DNA of 64,000 nt from Manduca sexta (lineage: Eukaryota; Arthropoda; Insecta; Lepidoptera; Sphingidae). Shown here piece by piece: positions 34,315 through 44,205 of the stretch; position 1 is the stretch's first letter, and every line of letters starts with the position of its first letter. The stretch covers positions 62,001-126,000 of the forward strand of contig NC_051130.1 of NCBI RefSeq assembly GCF_014839805.1, read 5' to 3'. The notes beneath the pieces are model-generated. The model was not told the origin of the DNA and ran no database searches. It saw only the letters and a program-made list of their open reading frames with translations. The position numbers were made by a program, and so were the translations under genes.

Positions 34315-34814
34315 NNNNNNNNNNNNNNNNNNNNNNNNNNNNNNNNNNNNNNNNNNNNNNNNNNNNNNNNNNNNNNNNNNNNNNNNNNNNNNNNNNNNNN
34401 NNNNNNNNNNNNNNNNNNNNNNNNNNNNNNNNNNNNNNNNNNNNNNNNNNNNNNNNNNNNNNNNNNNNNNNNNNNNNNNNNNNNNNNNNNNNNNNNNNNN
34501 NNNNNNNNNNNNNNNNNNNNNNNNNNNNNNNNNNNNNNNNNNNNNNNNNNNNNNNNNNNNNNNNNNNNNNNNNNNNNNNNNNNNNNNNNNNNNNNNNNNN
34601 NNNNNNNNNNNNNNNNNNNNNNNNNNNNNNNNNNNNNNNNNNNNNNNNNNNNNNNNNNNNNNNNNNNNNNNNNNNNNNNNNNNNNNNNNNNNNNNNNNNN
34701 NNNNNNNNNNNNNNNNNNNNNNNNNNNNNNNNNNNNNNNNNNNNNNNNNNNNNNNNNNNNNNNNNNNNNNNNNNNNNNNNNNNNNNNNNNNNNNNNNNNN
34801 NNNNNNNNNNNNNN
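34315..34814. other. Assembly gap (500 N)
   Basis: Placeholder gap. The sequence to its left corresponds to 18011, which in the other copy leads into EcKL A within about 1 kb. The sequence to its right begins with a TG repeat. Confidence 0.95.
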
Positions 34815-34854
34815 TGTGTGTGTGTGTGTGTGTGTGAGAGAGAGTGTGTGTGTC
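34815..34854 (+). repeat. TG microsatellite at the gap edge
   Basis: An uninterrupted TG run, then GAGA and TGTGTG. A simple repeat at a contig end is a likely cause of the assembly break on this side. Confidence 0.9.
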
Positions 34855-34870
34855 CAGAGTGAGCTCGGTC

Positions 34871-35071
34871 TTACTCTAGCAGCTTTTCAACATATGACAG
34901 TTGAAGTAACCATTTTTTACAATTTTTTGCAAGCAAAGTTACTTTGCCTTTTATATCACAGTTTCTAATAATTTTATTGTAGATATAAGGCAGTGAGAAA
35001 CTCGGACAGCGTCTAGCTAACTGAGACTTGGTAATCGTTAGTGGGATTCTATACGTTCGCCTAGCCGTCAA
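34871..35071 (-). mobile_element. Possible LINE ORF2 C-terminal tail
   Basis: The minus-strand frame ends ...TARRTYRIPLTITKSQLARR, then LPYIYNKI and KKWLL. This is reminiscent of the '...P..R.....SF...IYN.L......FK...K.WL' tail of CR1/Jockey-type ORF2 proteins. Pattern-level evidence only. Confidence 0.35.
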
Positions 35072-35093
35072 TTCACCATAGTCAGAATTAGTT

Positions 35094-35130
35094 ATTACAA
35101 TAATTTAATTAATATTTAAATTATTGTAAT
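35094..35130. repeat. AT-rich palindrome
   Basis: ATTACAATAATTTAA at 35094-35108 is mirrored exactly at 35116-35130, with a 7-nt loop. It sits at the edge of the next repeat. Confidence 0.75.
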
Positions 35131-35350
35131 CTGCAGGAATGGGCACGTAGTGGAGGTATCGCTTCATCTCTTTCAATCACACGCATCGCAATTACCGATG
35201 ATATCACGTGAGACATATTATCTTTCCGATTTCTTTACATTCACCCCTTCTATTAAAATTTAAAGGCTAACCTAAACCTGTTTAATTGAACAGTTTTCAT
35301 GTATTAGAATTAATATGACGGAAATATTAGTAAGTAATGAACAAAAAATA
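35131..35350. repeat. Dispersed repeat, CRE family (copy 4, diverged)
   Basis: Matches the block at 14445-14690 ('gtggaggtatcgcttcatct'). The palindrome is mutated to 'gatgatatcacgtg'. Confidence 0.5.
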
Positions 35351-36808
35351 TTCTATTACGATATTTCCCCATATTTTACGATAGTTCCCGTAGAATAATA
35401 ATAATACATAAAGTTTATAGATCCCGCTAACTTCTATTTAACCGTCAGTTTGAAAACAATTTCTACCAGATAACGGACACCTTATTAAAAGCAGTTTATA
35501 GATAGTGCCTACAGAGTACGAACTGTACAATTTACCTTGAATTTAATGAGACTACGTAATTTTGTTTCCTATACCTATAAGAAGGCACATATAGTTAATT
35601 GATTATCTTCCCCTATTTCCATATCTTCCGGGCAGCTCAAAGCTGGGTCGTAAACACACAACATAACCGCTCAGTCGGCTGGGCGGTAGTAATAAGGCAC
35701 TTTCTCTGCGAAATCAAAAAACAAAATACTCTCCAAACCTCTCTAATCTAATTTAATTGATGATAGAATATTTGTATCCGTCTGGATAGAAACCACTGCA
35801 CACAAAGTGTAAATCCTGCATAGCCCGCGTGAGTGTGTGGCGATCCAGGATAAGCTTTCATATTATGCGGAAGTCATGATTTTTTTTTTCCGACCCACAC
35901 TTTTTCTAGCGCAATAATGGCCGAAACTATTTGACTTAGTTCAACCAGGATTAGAATATATACTCGGGTAAAAGGTGAAACAAAAAGTCATTCATTTGTT
36001 CCGACTTGGGAGTCTAACCCAGTACCTGCTTTTAAACGCTAACTCTAGATAAAGAGGCCGACTCATCGTTCCTATAATATGTAACACGTATATTATTAAA
36101 ATTTATATCATTACGCTCATCGGCGATCACAAGCATGCACCGCCCATTTTATTTTACAAAATACATTCTCTATACCATTTGCATCCCCAAGGGAAAAGAG
36201 CTGCAATTAGTACCTATAAGTACTTAGGTTGGCTGTGTAATGAAAACAAGTTTAGCACGATGCATGTGACGCAACTACCAAACCTGGGAAAATAATTATA
36301 AAAATGATGTCTAGTCTTAAACTGAACCCAGGAATGTAACGTCTTCTAAAATCGAACGTAAGTACCTGTTCAGGGTACATCTACCAGTCTAGTAACTTTC
36401 TCCCGGGGTGGAAACGCTGTTACTGTTTTTTTATGCTAGTAATGTTGTAATGTTCGATATATTAAAAGTTAATTATATTTGGAGCTCAGTGTTTTGGCAT
36501 TATTTCTCTGCCCCGACGAGGCACTCAGACCATACACCCAAGCGATAAAGTTTATAAAAAGTCAATTAACGCAGACATAATTATCGCTACAAATGATTTT
36601 GCTAAAGTGTCAATTAAAGCAGGAACAATTTATTTTTGATTGCATATGACACAAATTATAGTTGACTACGTAACACAAAATTCAAGACAAAGATTGAATG
36701 TGACTATAGTCATAACTCGAGTACACATTCGCGATGTTCGAACAAATTGCACACATCACACACCCCAAGCGGCACGATCCAGCGCCAGTGCGACGCGCGG
36801 CAAAGACC
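35351..36808. other. Intergenic and EcKL C upstream region
   Basis: No gene seen. 35655-35715 is a fragment of the poly(A)-tailed element of 1695-2288 in the opposite orientation ('aaccgctcagtcgg', 'aaggcactttctctgcg'). Confidence 0.5.
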
Positions 36809-37565
36809 ATGGCGCACGCGGAGCGAGTGCTCACCGAGCTCGTAAACAAGATCATCACCGAAAGGAAATACGACGAGCCGATCGCGAAATTAAATCCAAT
36901 CGTCACCTCTGGTGCTAACTATACCTCGCAACTATTCGGTGTTACCATTAGCGGCAAAGACAAACCTGACCTCAATTTATTCGCCAAAAGTCGCTGTTTT
37001 GGTGAAAAATTCGTACGCAAGGCCTAGACAGTCTATTTAAGTCAGAGCAATATTTTTACACTAAAATTAAAAAGATATACCGCGACCTAGAAGATAAACA
37101 CAACATTCCCGATGAACACCGATTTGAAATACCAGAGTTTTATGGCTGTAATGAAACGAAATATGAAGAGGTTATTGTTATCGAAGATTTAACCGCCAGA
37201 GGGTTCCGAATAAGTGATAGGCTGAAGGGGCTGAACTGGGAGTTTGCTGCCTCTGCTGTCACAGAACTGGCGAAGTTTCACGCCTTAGGATTCGCTTATA
37301 GTGCGGAGGATCCGAAAAAATTTGAAGAGTCGTGTAAGCCATTGAAAGCTATATTTACCACCAAAGATGATAAAATGAAAGTTCTGTCTAAGAGCATAGC
37401 AGACAAGGCGATCGCGGCGGCATCGATAGACCATAAGGAAGTGATGAAGAAATTCCTGGTTAACTTTAGCTTGATATGTTTGAGATGTACAACAAACCTC
37501 TCCACCGCCCCGTACTTACACACAATGATTTCAGGGTCAGCAATTTGATGGAGAAAATAGACGAA
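36809..37565 (+). pseudogene. EcKL C exon 1
   Basis: 757 bp, not divisible by three; B has 750. At least four single-base-scale slips. The HNDFRVSN catalytic loop is preserved. Confidence 0.8.
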
Positions 37566-38123
37566 GTGAGTTGCATTTAGATACTAATTTTATTTTGAAG
37601 AAAAGCATTAAGAAGGGTAGCTGATTTATTGAAATTATCGCGAATATAAATTATTTTCGATCTAAGCTACGCAATAGTGGATAAGTGGCCTGATATTAGT
37701 TTAGGTTTTTAGTACAAGGCCGATTAGACTTTGTGGCAATTTCGGCCACCGTATGTTCCGCGGTTCATTGGCTTCCATGTAGGCGATTACGAAGTCATGA
37801 CAATTGTCTTTGACCTTATAGTATCGGTCAACTATAATAACAGCACGCGCACCTTTATCTCGTCGAAGCGGATTGGCCTTCACATTGATAAAAACTTTTC
37901 AATATTTTTAACCGGCTATTGACTCAATACTTGACAGAATATAATAAAGAAATGAGATTACAAAGACATAACGGAGACGTAATATATTTAGAGTACATTT
38001 TTAATAAATATTTGTAACCAGTATTTCGCCGTTTCTTGTGCTTGAACTAAATGACGTCGTTAAGAAGAAACTGCTACCGCAGTATAGATTTTCCGTGGAT
38101 TAGATCAATGACGTAATGAAAAC

Positions 38124-38387
38124 AGCCCCGGATCTAGGGGGCAAGCAAGGGCCCGTGCCCCGGGCGGCGTATTTAGAGGGCGGCAGATTCAAAATTGGCA
38201 GACGAATACACAACTCATAATTAAGGCAACTTTGACTACTGAGACATCCAGTACATTACACATACAAATTATTTCCCGCGGGGCGCGAAATGATGATGAT
38301 GATCATGATAAAAGTAAAAATATAGGTGGTCGGGGGCGGCACTATCCAGATTTTGCCCCGCCTCCAAAAAATTCAAGATCCGGGGCT
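38124..38387. mobile_element. MITE with 12-bp inverted ends, in EcKL C intron 1
   Basis: AGCCCCGGATCT at 38124-38135 is mirrored by AGATCCGGGGCT at 38376-38387. The ~240-bp interior is non-coding, and further GC-rich inverted tracts lie just inside the ends ('gggggcaagcaagggcccg' against 'ttgccccgcc'). Confidence 0.7.
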
Positions 38388-38499
38388 GAATTAATACTTT
38401 TGTATAGTTCTTACCTAAGGTTCTTACCCACCATCAACGTGGAATACTCTCTATTGTTTTTGGCCTAGATTCTTATACCATCTGTGCTGTACTATTTAA

Positions 38500-39650
38500 A
38501 TTTATTTGTCAAAGCACGTAGTAACAGCATGATAAACTAGTGTAAATAATTTATTGTGAGAAGTCATGTGTTTGTGCGTTTTACATATCTTACTTGCGGT
38601 GAACCGCTGCGAACGTGATGCTCTAGATTCTTTTGATCTAGAAAACCTAAAGCGAAACATTGGAGAATTTCTGATTCTACTGATACCTTTATCAGTAGAC
38701 GGAGATGCTTTCAATGCCATTCTAGAATCATAGCCCACCCCAGATTCCCATTCACGACCTCCCAAATATCTCTATCTAGTTCTATTTACTTAATTCGTAA
38801 ATAATAATTTTAAATGTAGTCCATACCGAAAAACTTATTTATGTCTACGCTCTCGCTCTTCCCCCATCGCATGGGGACACAAAAAATCTCGGCATTTTGT
38901 GTTTTGTATCGGACCCGCATTCGGCACCGGGTTCTCCCGGCTTAGCGACTGCATGGACCTTGAGAAAAGTTGGGAGGGAAGAAGACCGGGAAATATTCGC
39001 GAGCCGTCAAAGACCTCAATGTGAATTGACGACCATGAGGTATTCATACTTAACTATGCCACGACAATGTCGCCCCCTGCACGGGTGTACATTGAGTGTG
39101 GAAACCGAGCACACAAGAATTGCTTAGGGAGAGACTCCAAACCATATTTGTGCTTACCAGGTATATCTTTGCCTGACACTTTGGGGAATTACATACGTTA
39201 GGGATTATGGGACGTGATACACGCATAAAACTTACATAGGGGATCATTTATATTCAATGAGTAATTTTATAACAATAAGATCATATGTTTATAAATGCAA
39301 CACAATATAAACGATATAATCCTCAATAGAGTTCACCGTTCAGCCTCCTGGGTAAAAGGAAACAATCAATAATAGTAGATATTGTACGTGCCAAGTTGGC
39401 GCAAGAGTCAGTACCTGCAATTAACGTACCATAATATGTAGGTATAGACTAGTCATACTGTAGAATGTCTGCTCCCAAATAAGTGGTAATCAAATAAGTA
39501 CTATCTACATTAGCTATTAACGATAACTGACAAATAAATTTAACTTAAAACTCGTGAAATAGACCCTTAAAACAGTGTGCGTTAGCTATTCATCGTCTGG
39601 TGTACCGTAAAACTTAGAAAAATGCTTCTAAACTGACTCAATGTTAAATA
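38500..39650. other. EcKL C intron 1, remainder
   Basis: No coding or repeat signature recognised apart from unremarkable AT-rich sequence. 39655-39860 is a repeat fragment sharing 'tatgttttcccgggaaagaa' and 'ctataccaaattgtataaaa' with the 3' parts of the Helitrons. Confidence 0.4.
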
Positions 39651-39905
39651 TTACCTAGTTTTTGCACGCGGCTTCTGCCTGCGTGAAGGGACTTTTCCGG
39701 AGGACAAAAGTACCGCTATATGTTTTCCCGGGAAAGAATGGACCTTGTCAGGGTCTTAAACTATCTCTATACCAAATTGTATAAAAATCCGATCAGTAGA
39801 TTTTGAGAAATTCGATAACATACAGACAAACAAAAACGGAGACTTTGTTTTTTAATATGTATAGGTAATCACGATATCTTAAAAACTTAATGTTATTGGT
39901 TACAG

Positions 39906-40136
39906 AGAGGCCGCACGCACGTTAGGATTGTTGACTACCAGACCATTAGGGGAGGGTCCCCGGTCATCGACCTGTTGTACTTTATATTCTCGAGCACCGA
40001 CGAGCAGTTCCGCGCGCAGTACTACGACCAGCTGCTGGACCACTACTACACGGAGCTCAGTCTCGCCATGAAAAGACTGGACCTCAATCCTGATGAGATT
40101 TATTCGAGGGAGGACTTTGAAATTGAATACAAAACT
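39906..40136 (+). CDS. EcKL C exon 2 (open, of a broken gene)
   Basis: 231 bp, acceptor TTACAG and donor GTAAGT. Encodes VRIVDYQTIRGGSPVIDLLY through EIEYKT, the same landmarks as B exon 2. Confidence 0.8.
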
Positions 40137-40338
40137 GTAAGTAGAGTTTTTATAAGATACCGTTGAATAACTGTTCATCAAAAGACGAATAGAATTTAAG
40201 GCAGTTTTTCTCAACGTTGACGATAACGCCCCTTTGTGGGCGCTGAAGGCTTTCCAGTGGGCGGTCCGTTCTGCAGGTCCAAACTATCCACATACCAAAT
40301 TTCACTTATTTTATACGTACACGGCAAAGAGACCCCCC

Positions 40339-40461
40339 TGCACCTGATGGGGAGTGGAGTGAGGTCCAACAGAACGTCGACCGACCAGAGATGAGTACCC
40401 CTCGGCAGTGGACATACTTGGAGGTTGAGTGGAATGGTTATGTTGGTTTCACCGGTCTTAC
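40339..40461 (+). repeat. Dispersed repeat ('gcacctgat...' type)
   Basis: 'cctgcacctgatggggagtg' to 'gttggtttcaccggtcttac'. Its first part recurs at 1543-1640 and its last part at 63485-63520. The retroelement at 40462 inserted into it. Confidence 0.6.
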
Positions 40462-40875
40462 ATGTTTGAGAACCTTTTTTTTTGGTTTCGCGGTTAAAGA
40501 GCCTTATTACTACCGCCCTTCGTGGGGGGCGACTGAGCGGTTATGCTGGGGTAACCGTGCCTTACGGCCCGGCGTTGAGCCGCCCAGATTTGATGGTGAC
40601 CTTCGGGCGACCGCCGGGCCGAGTCCCTAACCCTATATACAACTTAACCTATGCACGGCCTACCAGCTAAAACTCCGCAGTGGCCCTTTTCGGCGCATTA
40701 GGGACGGCTGCGGGTTTCCTCTGACGTTGAAGTGTCTAGTCTGCGACCGCAGCCCCCCGCTGCCCGCCGACGACCCCCTTCGTGGCCCCTATTAGTCGCC
40801 TCTTACGACAGGCAGGGGATACCGTGGTGGAATTCTCCAAACGCCCCCATTCCACAGGGCGATGTTTGATAACCT
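40462..40875 (-). mobile_element. Poly(A)-tailed retroelement, second copy, in EcKL C intron 2
   Basis: Flanked by ATGTTTGAGAACCT (40462-40475) and ATGTTTGATAACCT (40862-40875), a target duplication with one change. It carries the plus-strand T run and the same body as 1695-2288, minus an internal section ('gtcgtcctgcgcggtgccgc' and following). Confidence 0.75.
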
Positions 40876-41707
40876 GCCTTACAAAGTGAATCTAAATTAA
40901 ACCTTAATTAAGATATAACGCATGCAAACTATAACCTAAAATAAAGTATTTACGTATCTTGTTAAATATATTAGAAGTTATATGTTTGCTTATTTGTACC
41001 TGGGTCTAATTTCATTACCGAAGTCCCATTGTCTCTCCACCATACAGTGCGGTACCAATTGTGCCGACCTGACTAATTTCTACTTCGGATGCCATTAAAA
41101 GCACTCTGTATTATTAGTGACTATGACAATATTTTTATGAATCACTTAAGTATTCGTTTTAAAATGGCATCTGTATTGAGACTATTTATCTTTATCACCC
41201 TGTTATCAAAACGACCCCTGATAGATAGTGTCAACATTAAACTTAAACTCCTTTCATACATAAATAAACTTGTGTAAATAAATACTGTTGTTCACTATTG
41301 CATGCATTAGCTGTAATATATGTAAGCGCGTGAAAAAACATTAAATTGGTAGATTAAAACATGAAGTGCGTTCCCCGAACAAATGACTGGGCCTGGAGCA
41401 ATTTAAATCATCATTCAATGATTCATTAAAATAAGGTGAACTTTAGGAGAAGCACGGAATCAACAATTAAGTATAGTGGCATTTTCAATTAAGTATGTAA
41501 TTACTCAAAACAACATCATAATTACTTAAAGATAACATTGCAGAATAAATATAACGTTCAATGCTCTTTCTGTATTAATATGTATCTATTGTAAATTTCG
41601 AATAGCCGTTTTGTTTCTTAGCTCTATATTTACTATTATTAGAGTGACTTGTTAGAGTGTCGTTTTGCTGGGGTTAGGGCTTTATTCAAAGTTAATTACC
41701 TGTTGAT

Positions 41708-41770
41708 TGTTTCGGTGGCGTAGCACGCACAAGCAGTACAACTATGGCGCTGAGGTCACGGGTTAAAAAT
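41708..41770 (+). repeat. SINE-B head fragment
   Basis: 'tttcggtggcgtagcacgca' and 'gctgaggtcacgggtta' match the tRNA-like head. The body is missing. Confidence 0.45.
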
Positions 41771-42066
41771 ATTGAAGAAATATTTGGTATTTTATGTTGC
41801 TTTTTTGTTATTTCACGGTAGATTAAGTAACCATAGATTGAGCGCAAATTTTTTGTATGAGAATCTTCCCAATGCCCGCTCTATATAATCTTAGAACTCT
41901 ACTTAGTACCATTGTATATTGGACGGCACAAAAACCGAAAAAGAGGGTTTAGCATCAAGAATTACATGATACCTACCAGATTAAATCTCTCTGCCCGAAT
42001 TTATCAGTCTCAGATCGTGTTGGTACTAGAACGGGTTCGAGCGACTTACCTTCAATTTTTTTCCAG

Positions 42067-42252
42067 AAACTTCCATTCGGGCTGAGCCTTGCCGTGTTCG
42101 TGCTACCAATAGTGACCATTGACGAAAATAACGCCCCAAAACTTAACGACGAGATGGACATGTCCAGCTTCGTGATGAACAACACTAGCGACCTCTTCCC
42201 GGAGAGACTCAATGGAATCATCAGCGACTATATACGGTGGGGAGTGTTGTAA
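42067..42252 (+). CDS. EcKL C exon 3 (open, of a broken gene)
   Basis: 186 bp from TTCCAG to TAA. Encodes KLPFGLSLAVFVLPIVTIDE through SDYIRWGVL. Length and landmarks match exon 3 of A and B. Confidence 0.8.
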   Translation, partial: KLPFGLSLAVFVLPIVTIDENNAPKLNDEMDMSSFVMNNTSDLFPERLNGIISDYIRWGVL

Positions 42253-42876
42253 CATCATTTAGCAACCACTAGGGCATGACGGGATGTACGAAACAAAATC
42301 TGTAAATATGATGCCACGAGAGAATTGTGACACTTGTTTCTAAATCATCAGATATTTAAATGAACTGAATATATAAGAAATGAACAATTTTAAACATGCA
42401 ATTTTTAATACGTTTGCTTAAATTCCTACTCGTAAATTCTAAGATGACAAAAAAATCAGCCCTGTAAATACTTGTTCAATTTATACTTATTTCATCTATA
42501 AAGATCTTAATAATAATAAAGCTTGTGTTGAAGAGCAATAAACTATACTATCACCTACATTCCTAAAAATAGATTTAACGTAAAAAAATGTGATTGATCC
42601 GCTCAAAAACATAAGTCAACTATTCAGCTAGAGTTTAGGAATTATATTCCGGGCTTACTCAGTCAATATCTCAGTTCTAGTTTAGTAAGGGCTGCTATGT
42701 GTTTGTGTGTGTAGTTGTGTACATATTGGGATATACAACTTATTTAAAATGTACCTATTTTTGCACGTCAAGATTGTTAGTAGTGATGTTTACCTCAAAT
42801 GTTAGCTATTTGTAAATATGAAATTATGATACGTACTTTTATTTTAAAAGATATTTTTTTTATGTCTTATAGTACG
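42253..42876. other. 3' flank of EcKL C
   Basis: AT-rich, presumably 3' UTR then intergenic. No repeat or gene seen. Confidence 0.5.
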
Positions 42877-43869
42877 AGATCTCGCTGCAGAATTAGTGCA
42901 CTCATCGAGTAAGTATATGTTAAAAACTACATTCTTACACATATTTATGCTTAGAAGAAATGTTGTTGTGCACCGTCAGTAATATAAATATGTTTTTTAA
43001 TATTATAATCAGATGTAATTGAATCGTTAGAGCGATGCAAAACATGATAAAATAGTCTGATCGAAAGTATTTAGTTTAATTGAAAGTTTTTACTACTTAC
43101 GTAATCGGTCTAGCTCCTAAACTACTTCTCAGCCCATTATGAAACTTCGCAGGGATTATCTATACAATAGTAGCTATTTTTAGAAAAAAAAATAAAAATA
43201 TATAAATATGCCAACTTTGTGAAATTCAAGTTTGAAACTTTCAAACACATTTTTTTCAAAGAAAAAAAAACCATTTTTCAATTTCCAAAAATACAATAAA
43301 AATGCTCATTAAATGAAGTATTTTTTTCATTTCTTTTTTTATTTTATTGTAACATTTAAAAACTTGATAATTGATTCAAAGTGGCGTATACCAGCCGGCC
43401 AGTCACAACTTCAAAGTCCTTTTACTCGCTAACCAGGCTTTATACTTTAATAATATTTTGTATCTGGATCGAGGACATATACAGGTATAACATAATCAAA
43501 TATTACGAAAATCTGAGACATCGAGTTTTTTTTCGTGCCCGCTTCACGTGGAACGCCCCAAATGTATCATAGTCATACCTGCTTACACCTGGCTGCGGAG
43601 AGGTGCGGCCAAGTGCGCAACGGCAACCGTGGTTTTTAAGCCTTTATGTGTATTGTCATGAAGTGGACGATATTTTATTTGAAAAACAAATGAGTGAAAT
43701 GTTTTCAGAAAAATCAATTAACAACAATTTAATTAAAAATATTAGCGGCCAAGTTTTAATAGGCAACCTAGTAGATAATAGATATATATTCTTCTAAGCA
43801 TAAATATGTGTAAGAATGTAGTTTTTAACATATATACTCGATGAGTGCACTAATTCTGCAGCGGGATCT
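42877..43869. mobile_element. ~1-kb element with ~81-bp terminal inverted repeats
   Basis: The left end 42877-42959 (AGATCTCGCTGCAGAATTAG...) and the reverse complement of 43789-43869 match almost throughout, differing at one base near the tip and by a small indel. The interior (830 bp) has AT-rich sequence, homopolymer runs and two 63-64-codon frames of no recognised family (43381-43572 and 43603-43797). It ends near 'gttttaataggcaacctagt'. No clear target duplication was seen. It is likely a non-autonomous DNA transposon. Confidence 0.8.
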
Positions 43870-44051
43870 TAGACTATTACTTGCAACAAATACCAAATGA
43901 CGTTATTGTTTGAATTTTCAATTTTATTTTCTGATAAGATGTTTACGAATTATATCTGAATTTCTTATTTTTGTTTTATATTTATTACCTACACATTTAC
44001 CCTAGAGATAACTGTCATGACTTGTCAAAATTTTATTTTCAAATATGTACA

Positions 44052-44205
44052 GGTAGCTGAATGTTTGCCGCCAAACATTGACAGCTACGCGTGTGACGGA
44101 AAAATAACCTTATTATGTAGTATATAAGGTTATAATCCCGTGACACACGCAAATGTCATGTAGCTGTCTTGGCTCGCCGGCGAGCCACGAGAGACCAAGA
44201 GTTAA
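44052..44205. mobile_element. Double-palindrome element (copy 1)
   Basis: A ~154-bp unit. It has a hairpin with arms GTAGCTG / CAGCTAC enclosing a near-palindrome (ATGTTTGCCGCCAAACAT, one mismatch at the centre), then an AT-rich spacer, then a GTAGCTGTC repeat and the perfect palindrome GGCTCGCCGGCGAGCC (44171-44186). The whole unit recurs at 56105-56260. Confidence 0.8.

Larger units (their letters stand above)
36809..42252 (+). pseudogene. EcKL locus C, multiply frameshifted
   Basis: Same three-exon plan: 36809-37565, 39906-40136 and 42067-42252. Exons 2 and 3 have exactly the lengths of B and are open. Exon 1 begins MAHAERVLTELVNK (start by alignment; an in-frame ATG at 36734 would add 25 residues) and keeps VTSGANYTSQLF. 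Its frame then slips near 36986 (extra A in an A run), 36998, 37016 and about 37458. A TAG at 37025-37027 ends the first frame. Across the frames the family landmarks are in order: EFYGCNETKYEEV, VIEDLTARGF, ELAKFHALGF and the catalytic loop LTHNDFRVSN, then donor GTGAGT. It is more diverged from A and B than they are from each other. Candidate poly(A) signals are at 42515-42520 and 42537-42542. Either it is a decayed paralogue with sound 3' exons, or the assembly has local base-call errors. Confidence 0.8.

Noticed and set aside
34871..34968. Coding continuation after gap 2 from the TG repeat
   Set aside because: A Val-Cys repeat frame is only the translated microsatellite.
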